Positions 7,209-15,378 of a stretch of DNA of 27,464 nucleotides are shown piece after piece; position 1 is the stretch's first letter; each line of letters opens with the position of its first letter. Source of the DNA: Clostridiales bacterium UBA1206 (GTDB lineage: Bacteria > Bacillota > Clostridia > Oscillospirales > CAG-382). The DNA is taken from contig DBXS01000034.1 in assembly GCA_002310055.1 (NCBI GenBank), forward strand, positions 28,476-55,939, in the 5' to 3' direction. The position numbers and the translations under genes were made by a program. The notes under the pieces are model-generated. The model did not search any database and was not told the DNA's origin. It worked only from the letters and a program-made list of their open reading frames with translations.

Positions 7209-8501
7209 CTATTTCATAACGTTTTCCTTGCCGCCGAGCGCTGCCTTCGCGGCGTTCACGGCGCCGGATACCGCGTTTTCCGCGGCGTCTGCGTTCTTTA
7301 CCGGCGGATTGCTTGCGATAAAGCGCGTGATCACGGAATCGCTTATACCGCATTCGCGGCAGCACCTTATAAACTGCCCGTCGGTCTCGCACTTGCTTCT
7401 GCAAAACTGCATCTGCGCGTTTTGCGCGGCGGTCTTCGCCTTATTGTCGGCGTCGCTCACGCCTGCGCGCTTGTAGCTCGCAAGCGCTTTGTCGTATGCG
7501 GTTTTGTAGGTTTTTTGCGATTCTGCGGCGATCTCGCTCGCCTTATAATCCGACTGCGAGGGGACGAAGAAACCGTAGTTCCCGAGCGCAAGCTTCAGGT
7601 CGCGCATATAACTTTCGTCTATCCCGCTTTCGCTTTCCAGTTCTTTAAGGTAATCGTTTATCGCTTCCGCTTCGCTCACGCTTTTCACCGTTCCCGACGC
7701 GGTGCGGTTCGATACTATCTGCTTCGCAAACTGTGCTGCCGTCTGCTTGGGAACGTATCCGCCGCTTTCGCTTCCGCTTGCGGAACTTTGCGAAGAGCTC
7801 GAAGCTTTCGCCTTCTCCAGCTCGTACCGGCGCTTCTTTTCGGCTTCACTCGCTTCGTGCTCGCGCTTCTTTTCGGCTTCACTCGCTTCGTATTCGCGCT
7901 TTTTGGCGGCTTCGGAAGCGTTGAACTCTCTTTCCTTTTGAGCCGCGGCTTCGGCGAGCTCGGCCTTTATGCGCGCCAGCGTGATATTGTATTCGCGCTC
8001 GGCGCGCTCGCTTTCGGTCTCGCGCCTGTAACGCTCGTCTTCGCGGTCGGCTTCGTACTTCGTCTTCGCCTCTTCCGCGGCTTCGGCGTAGGCGCGCTGA
8101 TTTTCGGCGTTTGTCTTTTCAGCGTAGTCTTTGTCCAGCGCCGATATCGCGCTTTCGGCGGAATCTCTCGCGCTGTCGCCGCTCTTGCGCCTGCCTTCGG
8201 CGAGCGAAGACGCCTTTTTCGCGAACGCCAGCGAGCGGTCGATATATTCCTGCTCGGCTTCGCCGGAACGCGCCAGCCCTCGCGACGCCATAAACTGTTC
8301 CGCGTTCTTTGCGAGTATGCGGTCCTGTGCCGAGGCCTCGTTCAAATCTGCGCGGTAGGCTTTTTCTATCTCCGCAAGCTCGTTGTCGCGGCGTTCTTTT
8401 ATCTGCTTTACGGCGTTTTCGTAAAACTCGCGGTAGTTTTTCAGCGCGTCTGTTTCGCCCAGTTTCTTTTTTGCCTCGTCCAGATAATCTTTATAATCCA
8501 T
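7209..8501 (-). CDS. Phage long coiled-coil structural protein (ejection/internal virion candidate)
   Basis: A 430-residue protein with a very Lys/Glu/Ala-rich helical first half (1-235), including three 11-residue repeats of the form E-x-x-A-S-E-A-x-K-K-R at residues 192-224. A Ser/Gly-rich hinge follows (about 232-247), then a second helical domain. All five cysteines sit together at 367, 371, 380, 381 and 384. The segment GLARSGEAEQ (about 95-104) resembles motifs in structural proteins of short-tailed phages. Its start overlaps the preceding gene by 11 nt, with AAAGGAG upstream. Position after the nozzle-like gene parallels ejection proteins or the tail needle of P22-type phages. The function is inferred only from position and architecture. 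Confidence 0.68.
   Translation of the reverse strand: MDYKDYLDEAKKKLGETDALKNYREFYENAVKQIKERRDNELAEIEKAYRADLNEASAQDRILAKNAEQFMASRGLARSGEAEQEYIDRSLAFAKKASSLAEGRRKSGDSARDSAESAISALDKDYAEKTNAENQRAYAEAAEEAKTKYEADREDERYRRETESERAEREYNITLARIKAELAEAAAQKEREFNASEAAKKREYEASEAEKKREHEASEAEKKRRYELEKAKASSSSQSSASGSESGGYVPKQTAAQFAKQIVSNRTASGTVKSVSEAEAINDYLKELESESGIDESYMRDLKLALGNYGFFVPSQSDYKASEIAAESQKTYKTAYDKALASYKRAGVSDADNKAKTAAQNAQMQFCRSKCETDGQFIRCCRECGISDSVITRFIASNPPVKNADAAENAVSGAVNAAKAALGGKENVMK
7830..7928 (-). repeat. Three tandem 33-bp repeats inside the coiled-coil gene
   Basis: Units at 7830-7862, 7863-7895 and 7896-7928. The first two differ at only two or three bases and the third is diverged. Each encodes 11 residues, the hendecad period of a nearly straight coiled coil. 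A fourth, more degenerate unit (ELAEAAAQKER) precedes them in the protein. Confidence 0.85.
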
Positions 8502-10185
8502 TGTTTACTCCTTTGTCGTCGTATGTGACGCCGTATCCCAGTATCTTAAGCTCCTTGCCCGAAGGGCATTTGAACTCTACCGAGATACCGCTCACGTTGG
8601 GGATATAGAACGGCAGCGCTACTGACACCGCGTTCCCGTGGAGCGCCTGATCAGCTTCGAAATACTGTTCCGAACTGAAAACTTCGCTTTCACCCGGCCA
8701 GTAAACCTTCACGCTCCCGGCGGTGACGTACCCGGCTTCTATCGTAAGATTCACAAAATGAATATCTTTAAGCGAACTGCTGCCCAGCTCGTTGTAATGA
8801 GTCTTGTAGCTCGCGCTTGCCGAACGCTCCGTCGCGGTCATGCGCTTTATGTATTCGCCCTTGACGGTGAAAACGCTCCCGAAAGCTTCGAAAACGTCCG
8901 TCAGACCGCCTGCGGAAAGCCGGTACCATTTCTGCGTGGCGTAATTGAAGACCGCCGTCTTCGTTTTTCCGACGAAATAAAGCTCGCTCAAAGAGGGAAG
9001 TTCAAAAAGCTTCGCCTTGCTCGCGTAGCCGTACGTCTCGGGCAGGATGATGTCGTTGACGGCGTTGGATATGCAAACCGCATTTTTTTCGTTTTCCACA
9101 GTCGAAGGCCGCCAGACATTCACGCCGTCGCGGCAAAGAGTCGCCGCAAGCCCGTTCATCACGCACGAACTGCCGTATATAAGGTTCCCTTTGCGCGGAT
9201 GCAGCGGATACACCGGGAACGAAGCGACGGTTTTGCCCGAAGGCATGGTCTTCATCTCGCAGTAGGAATAATACGCCGAATCGGCGGTGAATATCAGCTG
9301 CCGGTCGTATTCCTGGACCATATCGGTTATCGGCGCGCTGCCTACCGACGTGTAGTTCGTCACGGGGAAATATTCGGCGCTCGGCACGCCGTCGGCGAGC
9401 TCGCTGTGGATCCGTATGCACGGGCGGTCTGCGTTGTTCCACAGAAAAACGCGCTCGTCGGCGTTGGAGCCGAACAGCATTGCGTTTTTGAACTTGCAGA
9501 ACTCGCTCCTGCCCGAACTTCCCGTGTCGTAAGTGATCTCCAGCGTGTTCACGCCGGCAGTCGGGATATCCGTCATCGTGACCGTGCCGTTCGCCGTGTC
9601 GCAGGCGTAGTCGCCGGCGTCGCATTCCACGCCTTCAAGCGCTACTTTCACAACGGCGCTTATGTTCTTTTCCGCAAGGTGAAAGCACGCGTCTGTCCCG
9701 TTGGGCGAAAACCGCTGCCGCCTTTGCGAACTCAGCATATTCACGGCTTCGTACGCAGTCCCGTCGCCGTCGGGCGTCGTGGATACCGAAATCAGCGGTA
9801 CGTACCCGTCCGCGCTTTCGAACGTGCTGCCGTCGTAGCGGAAATATCCGGTGTCGCATAGCGCGTAGAGCCTGTCTTCGTATTTGAAAAACGCGGCTCT
9901 TGTCGCGCCCGAAGCGTTATGCGAGATCATCGTCATATCGTCCGTATCGCAGTCGTATATATTTCCGCCAGCAAGGAACACCATCGCGTTCCTGCCGCCG
10001 AGCGTTCCCGCCCAGCACGCCTTGATCTCAGCCGGCGAATGTATGAAGTTTTCGTACCCTTTGCTCTTGCAGAGCGAGCCGCCCGCGTCGACTACGAAAT
10101 CGACCGCGCTTTCGGCAGATACCGCGTCCTTGGCGTACTGGTCGAGTCCGCCGAACGATCTGTAATAAACGCTTCTCTTAGCCAT
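8491..10185 (-). CDS. Phage tail-nozzle / stabilisation-like protein (putative beta-propeller)
   Basis: A 564-residue protein rich in beta-strand patterns with repeated blade-like segments (for example GRNAMVFLAGGNIYDCD, DRLYALCDTGYFRYDG, KNAMLFGSNADERVFLWN, RQLIFTADSAYYSY, LSELYFVGKTKTAVF). It opens RSVYYRSFGGLD, like head-tail connector proteins that mention a reference gene list of the virion. Similar propeller proteins form the nozzle (gp10-type) of short-tailed phages; this is an inference from pattern and from its place after capsid and adaptor genes. The start codon shares one base with the upstream stop (TGATG). It could also be another tail-hub or receptor-binding protein. Confidence 0.6.
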   Translation of the reverse strand: MAKRSVYYRSFGGLDQYAKDAVSAESAVDFVVDAGGSLCKSKGYENFIHSPAEIKACWAGTLGGRNAMVFLAGGNIYDCDTDDMTMISHNASGATRAAFFKYEDRLYALCDTGYFRYDGSTFESADGYVPLISVSTTPDGDGTAYEAVNMLSSQRRQRFSPNGTDACFHLAEKNISAVVKVALEGVECDAGDYACDTANGTVTMTDIPTAGVNTLEITYDTGSSGRSEFCKFKNAMLFGSNADERVFLWNNADRPCIRIHSELADGVPSAEYFPVTNYTSVGSAPITDMVQEYDRQLIFTADSAYYSYCEMKTMPSGKTVASFPVYPLHPRKGNLIYGSSCVMNGLAATLCRDGVNVWRPSTVENEKNAVCISNAVNDIILPETYGYASKAKLFELPSLSELYFVGKTKTAVFNYATQKWYRLSAGGLTDVFEAFGSVFTVKGEYIKRMTATERSASASYKTHYNELGSSSLKDIHFVNLTIEAGYVTAGSVKVYWPGESEVFSSEQYFEADQALHGNAVSVALPFYIPNVSGISVEFKCPSGKELKILGYGVTYDDKGVNNGL

Positions 10186-10601
10186 CAGTACGCCTCGCTT
10201 ATCGGGCTCGCCGACGCCGGAGCCGCGCCGTGATAGATCTCAAAAGTCATATCGTAAATCTTCTGCAGTATCTGCGCGGTCTTCACGTCGTAGCGGAGCG
10301 CCAGGAATATCGCCGCCTTCAGCGGAAGCACGTTGTACGCGACCGCCGAGACCGCGGTTATCGATGTTTCAAAACTCGTGACGGCCGAAGGCGTTATGTC
10401 GTTTTCCGAAAACTCGCGGTTTATCTTGTTCGCTTCGTGGATCGCCGCGTTGATGCAGTCAAGCGCGCCCGGACGGCAGCGGTCGGCGATCTGTTCCTGT
10501 GCTCCCAAGCTCCCGTTGATCCCCAGAAACGAAGTCATTACGGAAAATATCTTTTCCGCGCTTACGCTCACCTCGGTCTTTATCACCCAGTTATCGTTCA
10601 T
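10185..10601 (-). CDS. Helical phage head-completion / adaptor candidate
   Basis: A 138-residue, mostly helical protein (AALDCINAAIHEANKIN-like segments, AAIFLALRYDVKTAQILQKI) with no recognisable motif. AAAGGAG precedes the ATG at 10601, and the stop overlaps the next gene's ATG by one base. It lies between the capsid genes and the nozzle-like gene, where P22-type phages encode their helical head-to-tail adaptor (gp4). The role is therefore inferred by order only. An 87-nt gap with two hairpins separates it from the preceding gene. Confidence 0.6.
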   Translation of the reverse strand: MNDNWVIKTEVSVSAEKIFSVMTSFLGINGSLGAQEQIADRCRPGALDCINAAIHEANKINREFSENDITPSAVTSFETSITAVSAVAYNVLPLKAAIFLALRYDVKTAQILQKIYDMTFEIYHGAAPASASPISEAY

Positions 10602-10620
10602 AATTGCTCCTTTCGTTAAG

Positions 10621-10685
10621 GCGCGTCCGCGGTGTTTCGCCGCGGAACGCGCTCATATTCGCCCTTACGGGGGCGGTTTTCCGCC
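10621..10685 (-). other. Two intercistronic hairpins in the phage operon
   Basis: The first is very strong: arms 10621-10632 and 10640-10652 pair over 12 bp with one bulged base and a 7-nt loop. The second is GGCGG-TTTT-CCGCC at 10672-10685. No U-run follows on the minus strand, so they look like mRNA processing or stability elements, not terminators. Confidence 0.7.
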
Positions 10686-10688
10686 TGC

Positions 10689-11078
10689 TTAGGCGGTCGT
10701 CACTCTGGAACAGACCGCGGCGACGCCTACGCCGCAGGTCTTTACGGTCGTCGCGGAGTTGGGCGTCACTTTTACGCAGACTTTTCCGTCCGCGTTCTTC
10801 ACGAACCCGGATTCGATAGAGAACACGCACATACCGTTCTTGGCGAGCGTGTGGTTGACTTCGCTGAAACCGTTGTTTTCCTTTGCGGCGAGCAGCTTGA
10901 CCTGGACCGTCGCGGTGTTGCCGTTCTTGACCATTATGCAGCAGGTCTCGTCGCTTGCGGGGAATACGGTCTCAAAGGTCTCGGCGGTGCCGGCGGTCTC
11001 GGAAACGCCTTCCGCGAAAGTCACGTTCTTGGCGGTGTTGGAGGGGTTTGCGTAGGTAGGTGTTACGGTGATAGCCAT
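10689..11078 (-). CDS. Phage capsid decoration-like protein
   Basis: A 129-residue protein that follows the major capsid gene by 24 bp, with AAAGGAG before its ATG. It is Val/Thr/Ala-rich with alternating beta-strand patterns (TCCIMVKNGNTATVQVKLLA, MCVFSIESGFVKNADGK), typical of small beta-sandwich proteins encoded beside phage capsid genes and thought to cement or decorate the head. It carries no signal peptide. High expression is suggested by its ribosome site and its place upstream of strong hairpins that could protect its transcript. A tail-tube or fibre role is an alternative. Confidence 0.6.
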   Translation of the reverse strand: MAITVTPTYANPSNTAKNVTFAEGVSETAGTAETFETVFPASDETCCIMVKNGNTATVQVKLLAAKENNGFSEVNHTLAKNGMCVFSIESGFVKNADGKVCVKVTPNSATTVKTCGVGVAAVCSRVTTA

Positions 11079-11102
11079 TTTTTATTCTCCTTTCAGTTCC
11101 TT

Positions 11103-11927
11103 TTATATGCTGTTGCCGCCGTCGATGACGGGAGCGCAGACCAGTTCGCCCGGCTTAATGACTTTGGCGCCGAATACGATCCTGCCGCGCACGGCGGTGT
11201 CGAACGAATCTTCCATACGGTCGATGACCTGGGTGTCGAGTATCTGCTCGGCGTAGCCGATCGCGGAATACGAACCGGCGAGCGCGTAGTAGGTGGTGCC
11301 GTAGTTGGATAGCTGGTTCGAAACGTAAAGGTCGCAGCCCAGCTCGTCGGTATAGCCGATGGCGCCGGTGCCGTTGACGCCTTCGTTCACCGAAAACTTG
11401 ATACCGGCGAGGATGAGCTTGGTCTTGAGGAAAGGCGGGATGACTATCCACGACTGGCCGTCGGGGACGTTGGCTTTTTCGAGCGCCTCTTTCATTTCTG
11501 CGACTACCTGGAGCGCGTTGGCGGGGGTGACCGTCGCGGAAGTCAGCGTGGTCCCGGCCTGTCCGTAAAGGCCCAGAACGTATGAATCCACGCTCTTTTT
11601 AAGGTTGTAGCTCGCGCGCTTGGTCTGCGAATCCTTGAGCCCTATCGAGCTGCGCAGCGCTTCCAGGTCGCTCACCTTAAAGGCGAAGTACTTGTCCTGG
11701 TCGATATTCAGCTTTATCGCGTTGTCGTCGATCTCTTCATAGCTGACCGTGCCGTTGTAGCTGCCTACCGCGGGGTCGTTGAGTCCGATGAACGTCACCG
11801 AATCGCCGGCGTTCTTGATATCGCCCGCGAAAGAGGTGTTGCATATCTTGTTGGCGATGAGGTTGTCTTCGTTGGTGCGGAGTATTTCCGCGGAGATGAT
11901 CTTTTCTATAGAATTGTAGTTGGACAT
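11103..11927 (-). CDS. Phage major capsid protein (HK97 fold, P22-coat-like)
   Basis: A 274-residue protein with features of short HK97-fold coat proteins: helical N-terminus, then a GDIKNAGDSVTFIGL segment (about 35-49), the long spine-helix region (about 75-130), an A-domain section (VSNQLSNYG, about 200-208) and a C-terminal strand (RGRIVFGAKVIKPGEL). It is preceded by a scaffold gene and followed by a decoration-like gene, the usual head-gene order. AAAGGAA lies before the ATG at 11927. The protein forms the icosahedral head that receives packaged DNA. It is intact. Confidence 0.85.
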   Translation of the reverse strand: MSNYNSIEKIISAEILRTNEDNLIANKICNTSFAGDIKNAGDSVTFIGLNDPAVGSYNGTVSYEEIDDNAIKLNIDQDKYFAFKVSDLEALRSSIGLKDSQTKRASYNLKKSVDSYVLGLYGQAGTTLTSATVTPANALQVVAEMKEALEKANVPDGQSWIVIPPFLKTKLILAGIKFSVNEGVNGTGAIGYTDELGCDLYVSNQLSNYGTTYYALAGSYSAIGYAEQILDTQVIDRMEDSFDTAVRGRIVFGAKVIKPGELVCAPVIDGGNSI

Positions 11928-11942
11928 TTTACCGTTCCTTTC

Positions 11943-12470
11943 TTATGATTTCCATTTTTTCATAGAGCTTATGATCTTTGCAAAGTTGTTCTTCACCGCG
12001 GCGGGAGGCATTTTTTCCACTTCGCTTTCGGTGAAAGCCGGCTCTTCGGCTCTGCCGGGCGCCACGGGGACTGATCTCGCTTCGTTTTGCGCGTTGATCT
12101 CGTCGCTCGTCTTGCCGCCCGCAGCGACAGAAAACGCGTACGCGTACGCGAGCGGAATGCCGTCCGCGACGTCTTCCCACACGCGCTGCGGCACCGATTC
12201 CGGCGTCACGCCGGGGAACGCTTTAATGAACGTTTCGAGCTCTTTGTCGAACTGTTCTCTTTCACGCATCCTGCGTTTTTCCTCGCGGTAAACGCGCTTT
12301 ATCTTTTCGGCGTCGGCCGCTTCGGCCTGAAGCTCGGGCGGGTACGATCTGAACCTTTCTGCGCGTGCGTTTTCGGCTTTTTCGGCTATGTCGAGCAGAA
12401 ACGCCTCTGCGGACCTGCCTTCGTTTTCGGCGAGGTCTTCAAGTATTTCCATCAATCGTTTCTTTGTCAT
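11943..12470 (-). CDS. Phage scaffolding protein
   Basis: A 175-residue, highly charged helical protein (EKAENARAERF, REEKRRMREREQFDKELE) directly before the major capsid gene. It overlaps the portal gene by 32 nt. The C-terminal stretch SEVEKMPPAAVKNNFAKI closely resembles the end of scaffold proteins in Clostridia phages, where the last helices contact the coat protein. It would line the inside of the procapsid and be removed during DNA packaging. No protease motif is visible. Confidence 0.75.
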   Translation of the reverse strand: MTKKRLMEILEDLAENEGRSAEAFLLDIAEKAENARAERFRSYPPELQAEAADAEKIKRVYREEKRRMREREQFDKELETFIKAFPGVTPESVPQRVWEDVADGIPLAYAYAFSVAAGGKTSDEINAQNEARSVPVAPGRAEEPAFTESEVEKMPPAAVKNNFAKIISSMKKWKS

Positions 12471-14007
12471 CTTTCAAACCTTTCTCGTAGTTTTCCCGTA
12501 TCTCGTTTATCAGCTGATCCTTTGAAGCCAGCAGGTTTTCGGGCAGCCTTTCGAGATACTGTATTATGTTTATGTGTCCGCCGCGGAGCAGATTGTCGAG
12601 CGTGTTCAGGCAGGCAATCTCGGACCAGTACGCCGAAGGGCCGACGTCTATTCTGCACTTGAACAGCGCGTCGCGGTTTTCGCCCAGACTGAAACGGGCG
12701 TATTCGCCGTTCATTTCGATCAGGCGTCCCTCGCCGTAATAGGCGGTGATGAAATCCAGCCATACGAGGCCGATATCTTCTATAAAGCGGTAAAACTGCC
12801 GCTTTACGCTTTCCAGCGGAAGCGTGGACGCTTTCTGCAGCGCAAGGATGGCGGAAGTGTTGTTGGGTTCCACGTCGCCCAAAGCCGTGTCGGTCGCGCC
12901 TAAGCATTCCTTGGTCGCCGACATTGCCATATTAATGACTTCAAGCATACCGGACTGCATCTGCCCCGGGAGTATCACTTTTGCGACGTCGTTTACGGGT
13001 CCGTCGACTTTTATCGCCTCGCCTACGCGGTTGGACCAGTCTTCGAGCACGGTGCCGTCGTACACCACCTTGGAAAAAGCGGTGTCCATCATATGCTTCA
13101 TCACCATCGCGTAACCCTTGTTGATGAATATCTGGTTTTCGGTGAGCCCGGTCGCGACCGCCTCGCCGTGCCATGAATTCTTGGATTTCGTCCAGTTCAT
13201 CACGGCGATCGGATAATCGTGCAGTCCGGTCTCGGTCTCGCCGCATATCACCGCGTCGCGCGTGGATTTGCGGTAACGGATCCTGCCGTCCTCGCCCCTC
13301 CACAGCTTAATAAGCGAAATACAGCGCGTGTTTTCAAGCTCGATCTTCGAAAGATCGCCGCTGCCGCAGTCGTTCGCGGTATCGGGCTTGATCTTTGCGA
13401 TCTCTTCTTCCGGTCTTCCGCTTTTCCTCGCCTGCGCTTTCAGGTCGTCGACGTGTTCGCGCGCGGAGATCAGGATCCACGGCTGTTTCTGCACGCTGCG
13501 GCAGTTGGGGTTACCGAAAAACACGTCGGTGTTGTCCACCAGCACGGTGCGAAAATCGCCCTTGAGCTTCTGGCCGGTCTTCACGCCGGCGTCCCAGTAG
13601 GTGTACGCCACCGCGTCGCCGCTCAGCGCCGCGTCGTGGAGCGCGTCGTCCATCAGCTCTTCCATGCGCATATCCTCCCAGCTCCGCTGGGCGATACCGT
13701 TGAGCATTCTTTCGTAGCCCGCGGCGACGTCTTTCCCCACGGGAAGTCCTTCGCCGAACGGTTCGGCGAAAGAGAATTTCATAGCCACGGACGTGGAAAG
13801 TATGGAAGAGGAATAATAGTTGATTATCCGCTTGAAGATGTTGAACACCGGGCGCGGAAGATTGCCCGATCTTACGCTTTCCCATTGGTCGCCGCGGTAG
13901 AACCGCTCGTTGGAAGCGACCTTGTTGTAAAGGTCCAGCGAAGTATTGTACTCTTTTCCGCTTTCATAGAGTTTCCATTCGTCGGTGGTCGGAGTTTTGT
14001 TTTTCAT
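12439..14007 (-). CDS. Phage portal protein
   Basis: A 522-residue protein whose N-terminal part (NERFYRGDQWESV, then PRPVFNIFKRIINYYSSSIL) and C-terminal helical part (LALQKASTLPLESVKRQFYR) match portal proteins, which form the 12-subunit ring through which DNA enters and leaves the head. It lies 15 bp after the large terminase and before the scaffold, the standard packaging order. The terminase stop codon is embedded in its AGGAGAA ribosome site. Length is in the usual range and the frame is intact. Confidence 0.82.
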   Translation of the reverse strand: MKNKTPTTDEWKLYESGKEYNTSLDLYNKVASNERFYRGDQWESVRSGNLPRPVFNIFKRIINYYSSSILSTSVAMKFSFAEPFGEGLPVGKDVAAGYERMLNGIAQRSWEDMRMEELMDDALHDAALSGDAVAYTYWDAGVKTGQKLKGDFRTVLVDNTDVFFGNPNCRSVQKQPWILISAREHVDDLKAQARKSGRPEEEIAKIKPDTANDCGSGDLSKIELENTRCISLIKLWRGEDGRIRYRKSTRDAVICGETETGLHDYPIAVMNWTKSKNSWHGEAVATGLTENQIFINKGYAMVMKHMMDTAFSKVVYDGTVLEDWSNRVGEAIKVDGPVNDVAKVILPGQMQSGMLEVINMAMSATKECLGATDTALGDVEPNNTSAILALQKASTLPLESVKRQFYRFIEDIGLVWLDFITAYYGEGRLIEMNGEYARFSLGENRDALFKCRIDVGPSAYWSEIACLNTLDNLLRGGHINIIQYLERLPENLLASKDQLINEIRENYEKGLKDDKETIDGNT

Positions 14008-14022
14008 TCGTGTCGTCTTCTC

Positions 14023-15372
14023 CTAAATGTCAAAATAATCGTCGTTTCCGGCATATATCCTGCGGCTGCCGAAACTGTACGTGCCGCCCGCGTCGTTAGG
14101 CGTCTTCGCTTCGCATCTCGGCTCGCGTGACATCACCGCGTATCTAAGCGCTTCCGGCGCGTGCGTTATGTCGTGCGGAACGTCCGAAGCGTCCTCGCTC
14201 GTATCCGGGTCGAACGCCAAAGAAGGGAGACACCTTATGAGTTCTTTGCACGACCTCGTGATATGCAGCTTCGGGATCCCGTCTTCGGCGCCCGGGCGCA
14301 GGTATTCGCGCATAACGCGCCAGCCCGGTATACGCGCGCTGTCGGCGCGCCGCAGCCCCTTAAGCCCCGCTTCCGTCATTATCTGCACGCCGCTCTTGCC
14401 GCTGTCCTGCCGCCTGTTCCACAGGTCGGGCGACGCCACCGTGTAACGGATGTTTTCGCTTTCGGGCGTCGCCTTTATTATCGCCGCCGCGGCTTCCGAA
14501 AGTATAAGATTCGGCTTGCAAAGCTCGCGGTAAACTACCAGTCGTCGTTCGGGCGTGACGGCGATCCACAGGCAGGCGGTCATATCCAGCCCGTAATCCA
14601 GCGCGCGGAACTTTACCCATTCGGAAGACGGACGAAGGTCGGGGATAACGTGTTTCGCCTCGTCGAATTCGGGGAAAAACATACCTTCAAACGAATTCCA
14701 GTCGCCGTAAAGCATGGCGCGCTTTCGCGCTTCGGGCAGGGCTTCGAGCGTGCGCAGATACCCGGGGTCGTGTTCCATAAGAAACGTGTTGTCGTACACA
14801 AGGCTCTTTATGAAAACGTAATCGGCGGGGTTTTCGTTCAGGCGGTATTCGCGGTCAATAAACAGCCGCTTTACCCAGTTGTTGCCGACTCCTCCGGGAT
14901 TGCAGGTGAAATACATCCGCGGCGTGAACGGCTTGGTCATCGAGCCGGAAACGCGGTTGCATTCGGTAAGGCACAGGAATTGAAAATAAGTGAACTGCGT
15001 GGCTTCCTCCATCCCGATGACTTCGTACGCCTGGCCCTGGTACTGCAGTACGTCCGATTCGGAATCGAGATAGCCGAGCTTTATGCGGCTTCCGTTGGGG
15101 AAGTCGAATTCTTTTGCCGAATCCTTGTAAACGGCGACTCCGTTCAACAGCGCCCGCAGGGGGATTATGTGGTTTTCCCGCAGTTCCCCCAGCGTTCGCC
15201 GTAAAAGCAGGATGTTTATCCCCGCATATCTCGAAGCAAGCAGTACGAGCTTTATCCGCATCGCCCACGATTTTCCGCCGCCGCGCGCGCCGCCGTAAGC
15301 GGTGTACTTGGCTTTTGATTTGAAGAATTCCAGCTGCTTGGGGTTGGGAAGGATGTCAAATTGTCTAAGCAT
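14023..15372 (-). CDS. terL: Phage terminase large subunit
   Basis: A 449-residue packaging motor with both expected domains. ATPase: Walker A GGARGGGKS (27-35), Walker B YEVIGMEEA (116-124) and a coupling-type NPGGVGNNW block (158-166). RNase H-like nuclease: ALDYGLD (257-263) with the first metal Asp, SPDLWNRRQDSG (314-325), and a late DVPHDITHAPEALRYAV region (397-413) with a further acid. It cuts and pumps phage DNA into the head. It begins 6 bp after the small-subunit gene, whose end holds a GGAG site. The gene is complete with no frame damage. Confidence 0.92.
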   Translation of the reverse strand: MLRQFDILPNPKQLEFFKSKAKYTAYGGARGGGKSWAMRIKLVLLASRYAGINILLLRRTLGELRENHIIPLRALLNGVAVYKDSAKEFDFPNGSRIKLGYLDSESDVLQYQGQAYEVIGMEEATQFTYFQFLCLTECNRVSGSMTKPFTPRMYFTCNPGGVGNNWVKRLFIDREYRLNENPADYVFIKSLVYDNTFLMEHDPGYLRTLEALPEARKRAMLYGDWNSFEGMFFPEFDEAKHVIPDLRPSSEWVKFRALDYGLDMTACLWIAVTPERRLVVYRELCKPNLILSEAAAAIIKATPESENIRYTVASPDLWNRRQDSGKSGVQIMTEAGLKGLRRADSARIPGWRVMREYLRPGAEDGIPKLHITRSCKELIRCLPSLAFDPDTSEDASDVPHDITHAPEALRYAVMSREPRCEAKTPNDAGGTYSFGSRRIYAGNDDYFDI

Positions 15373-15378
15373 AGCGTG

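Noticed and set aside
7422..8528. Plus-strand frame of about 370 codons across the phage coiled-coil gene
   Set aside because: It is the antisense image of a Lys/Glu/Ala-rich gene (giving Phe/Leu/Arg-rich nonsense), and the minus-strand operon context is continuous.
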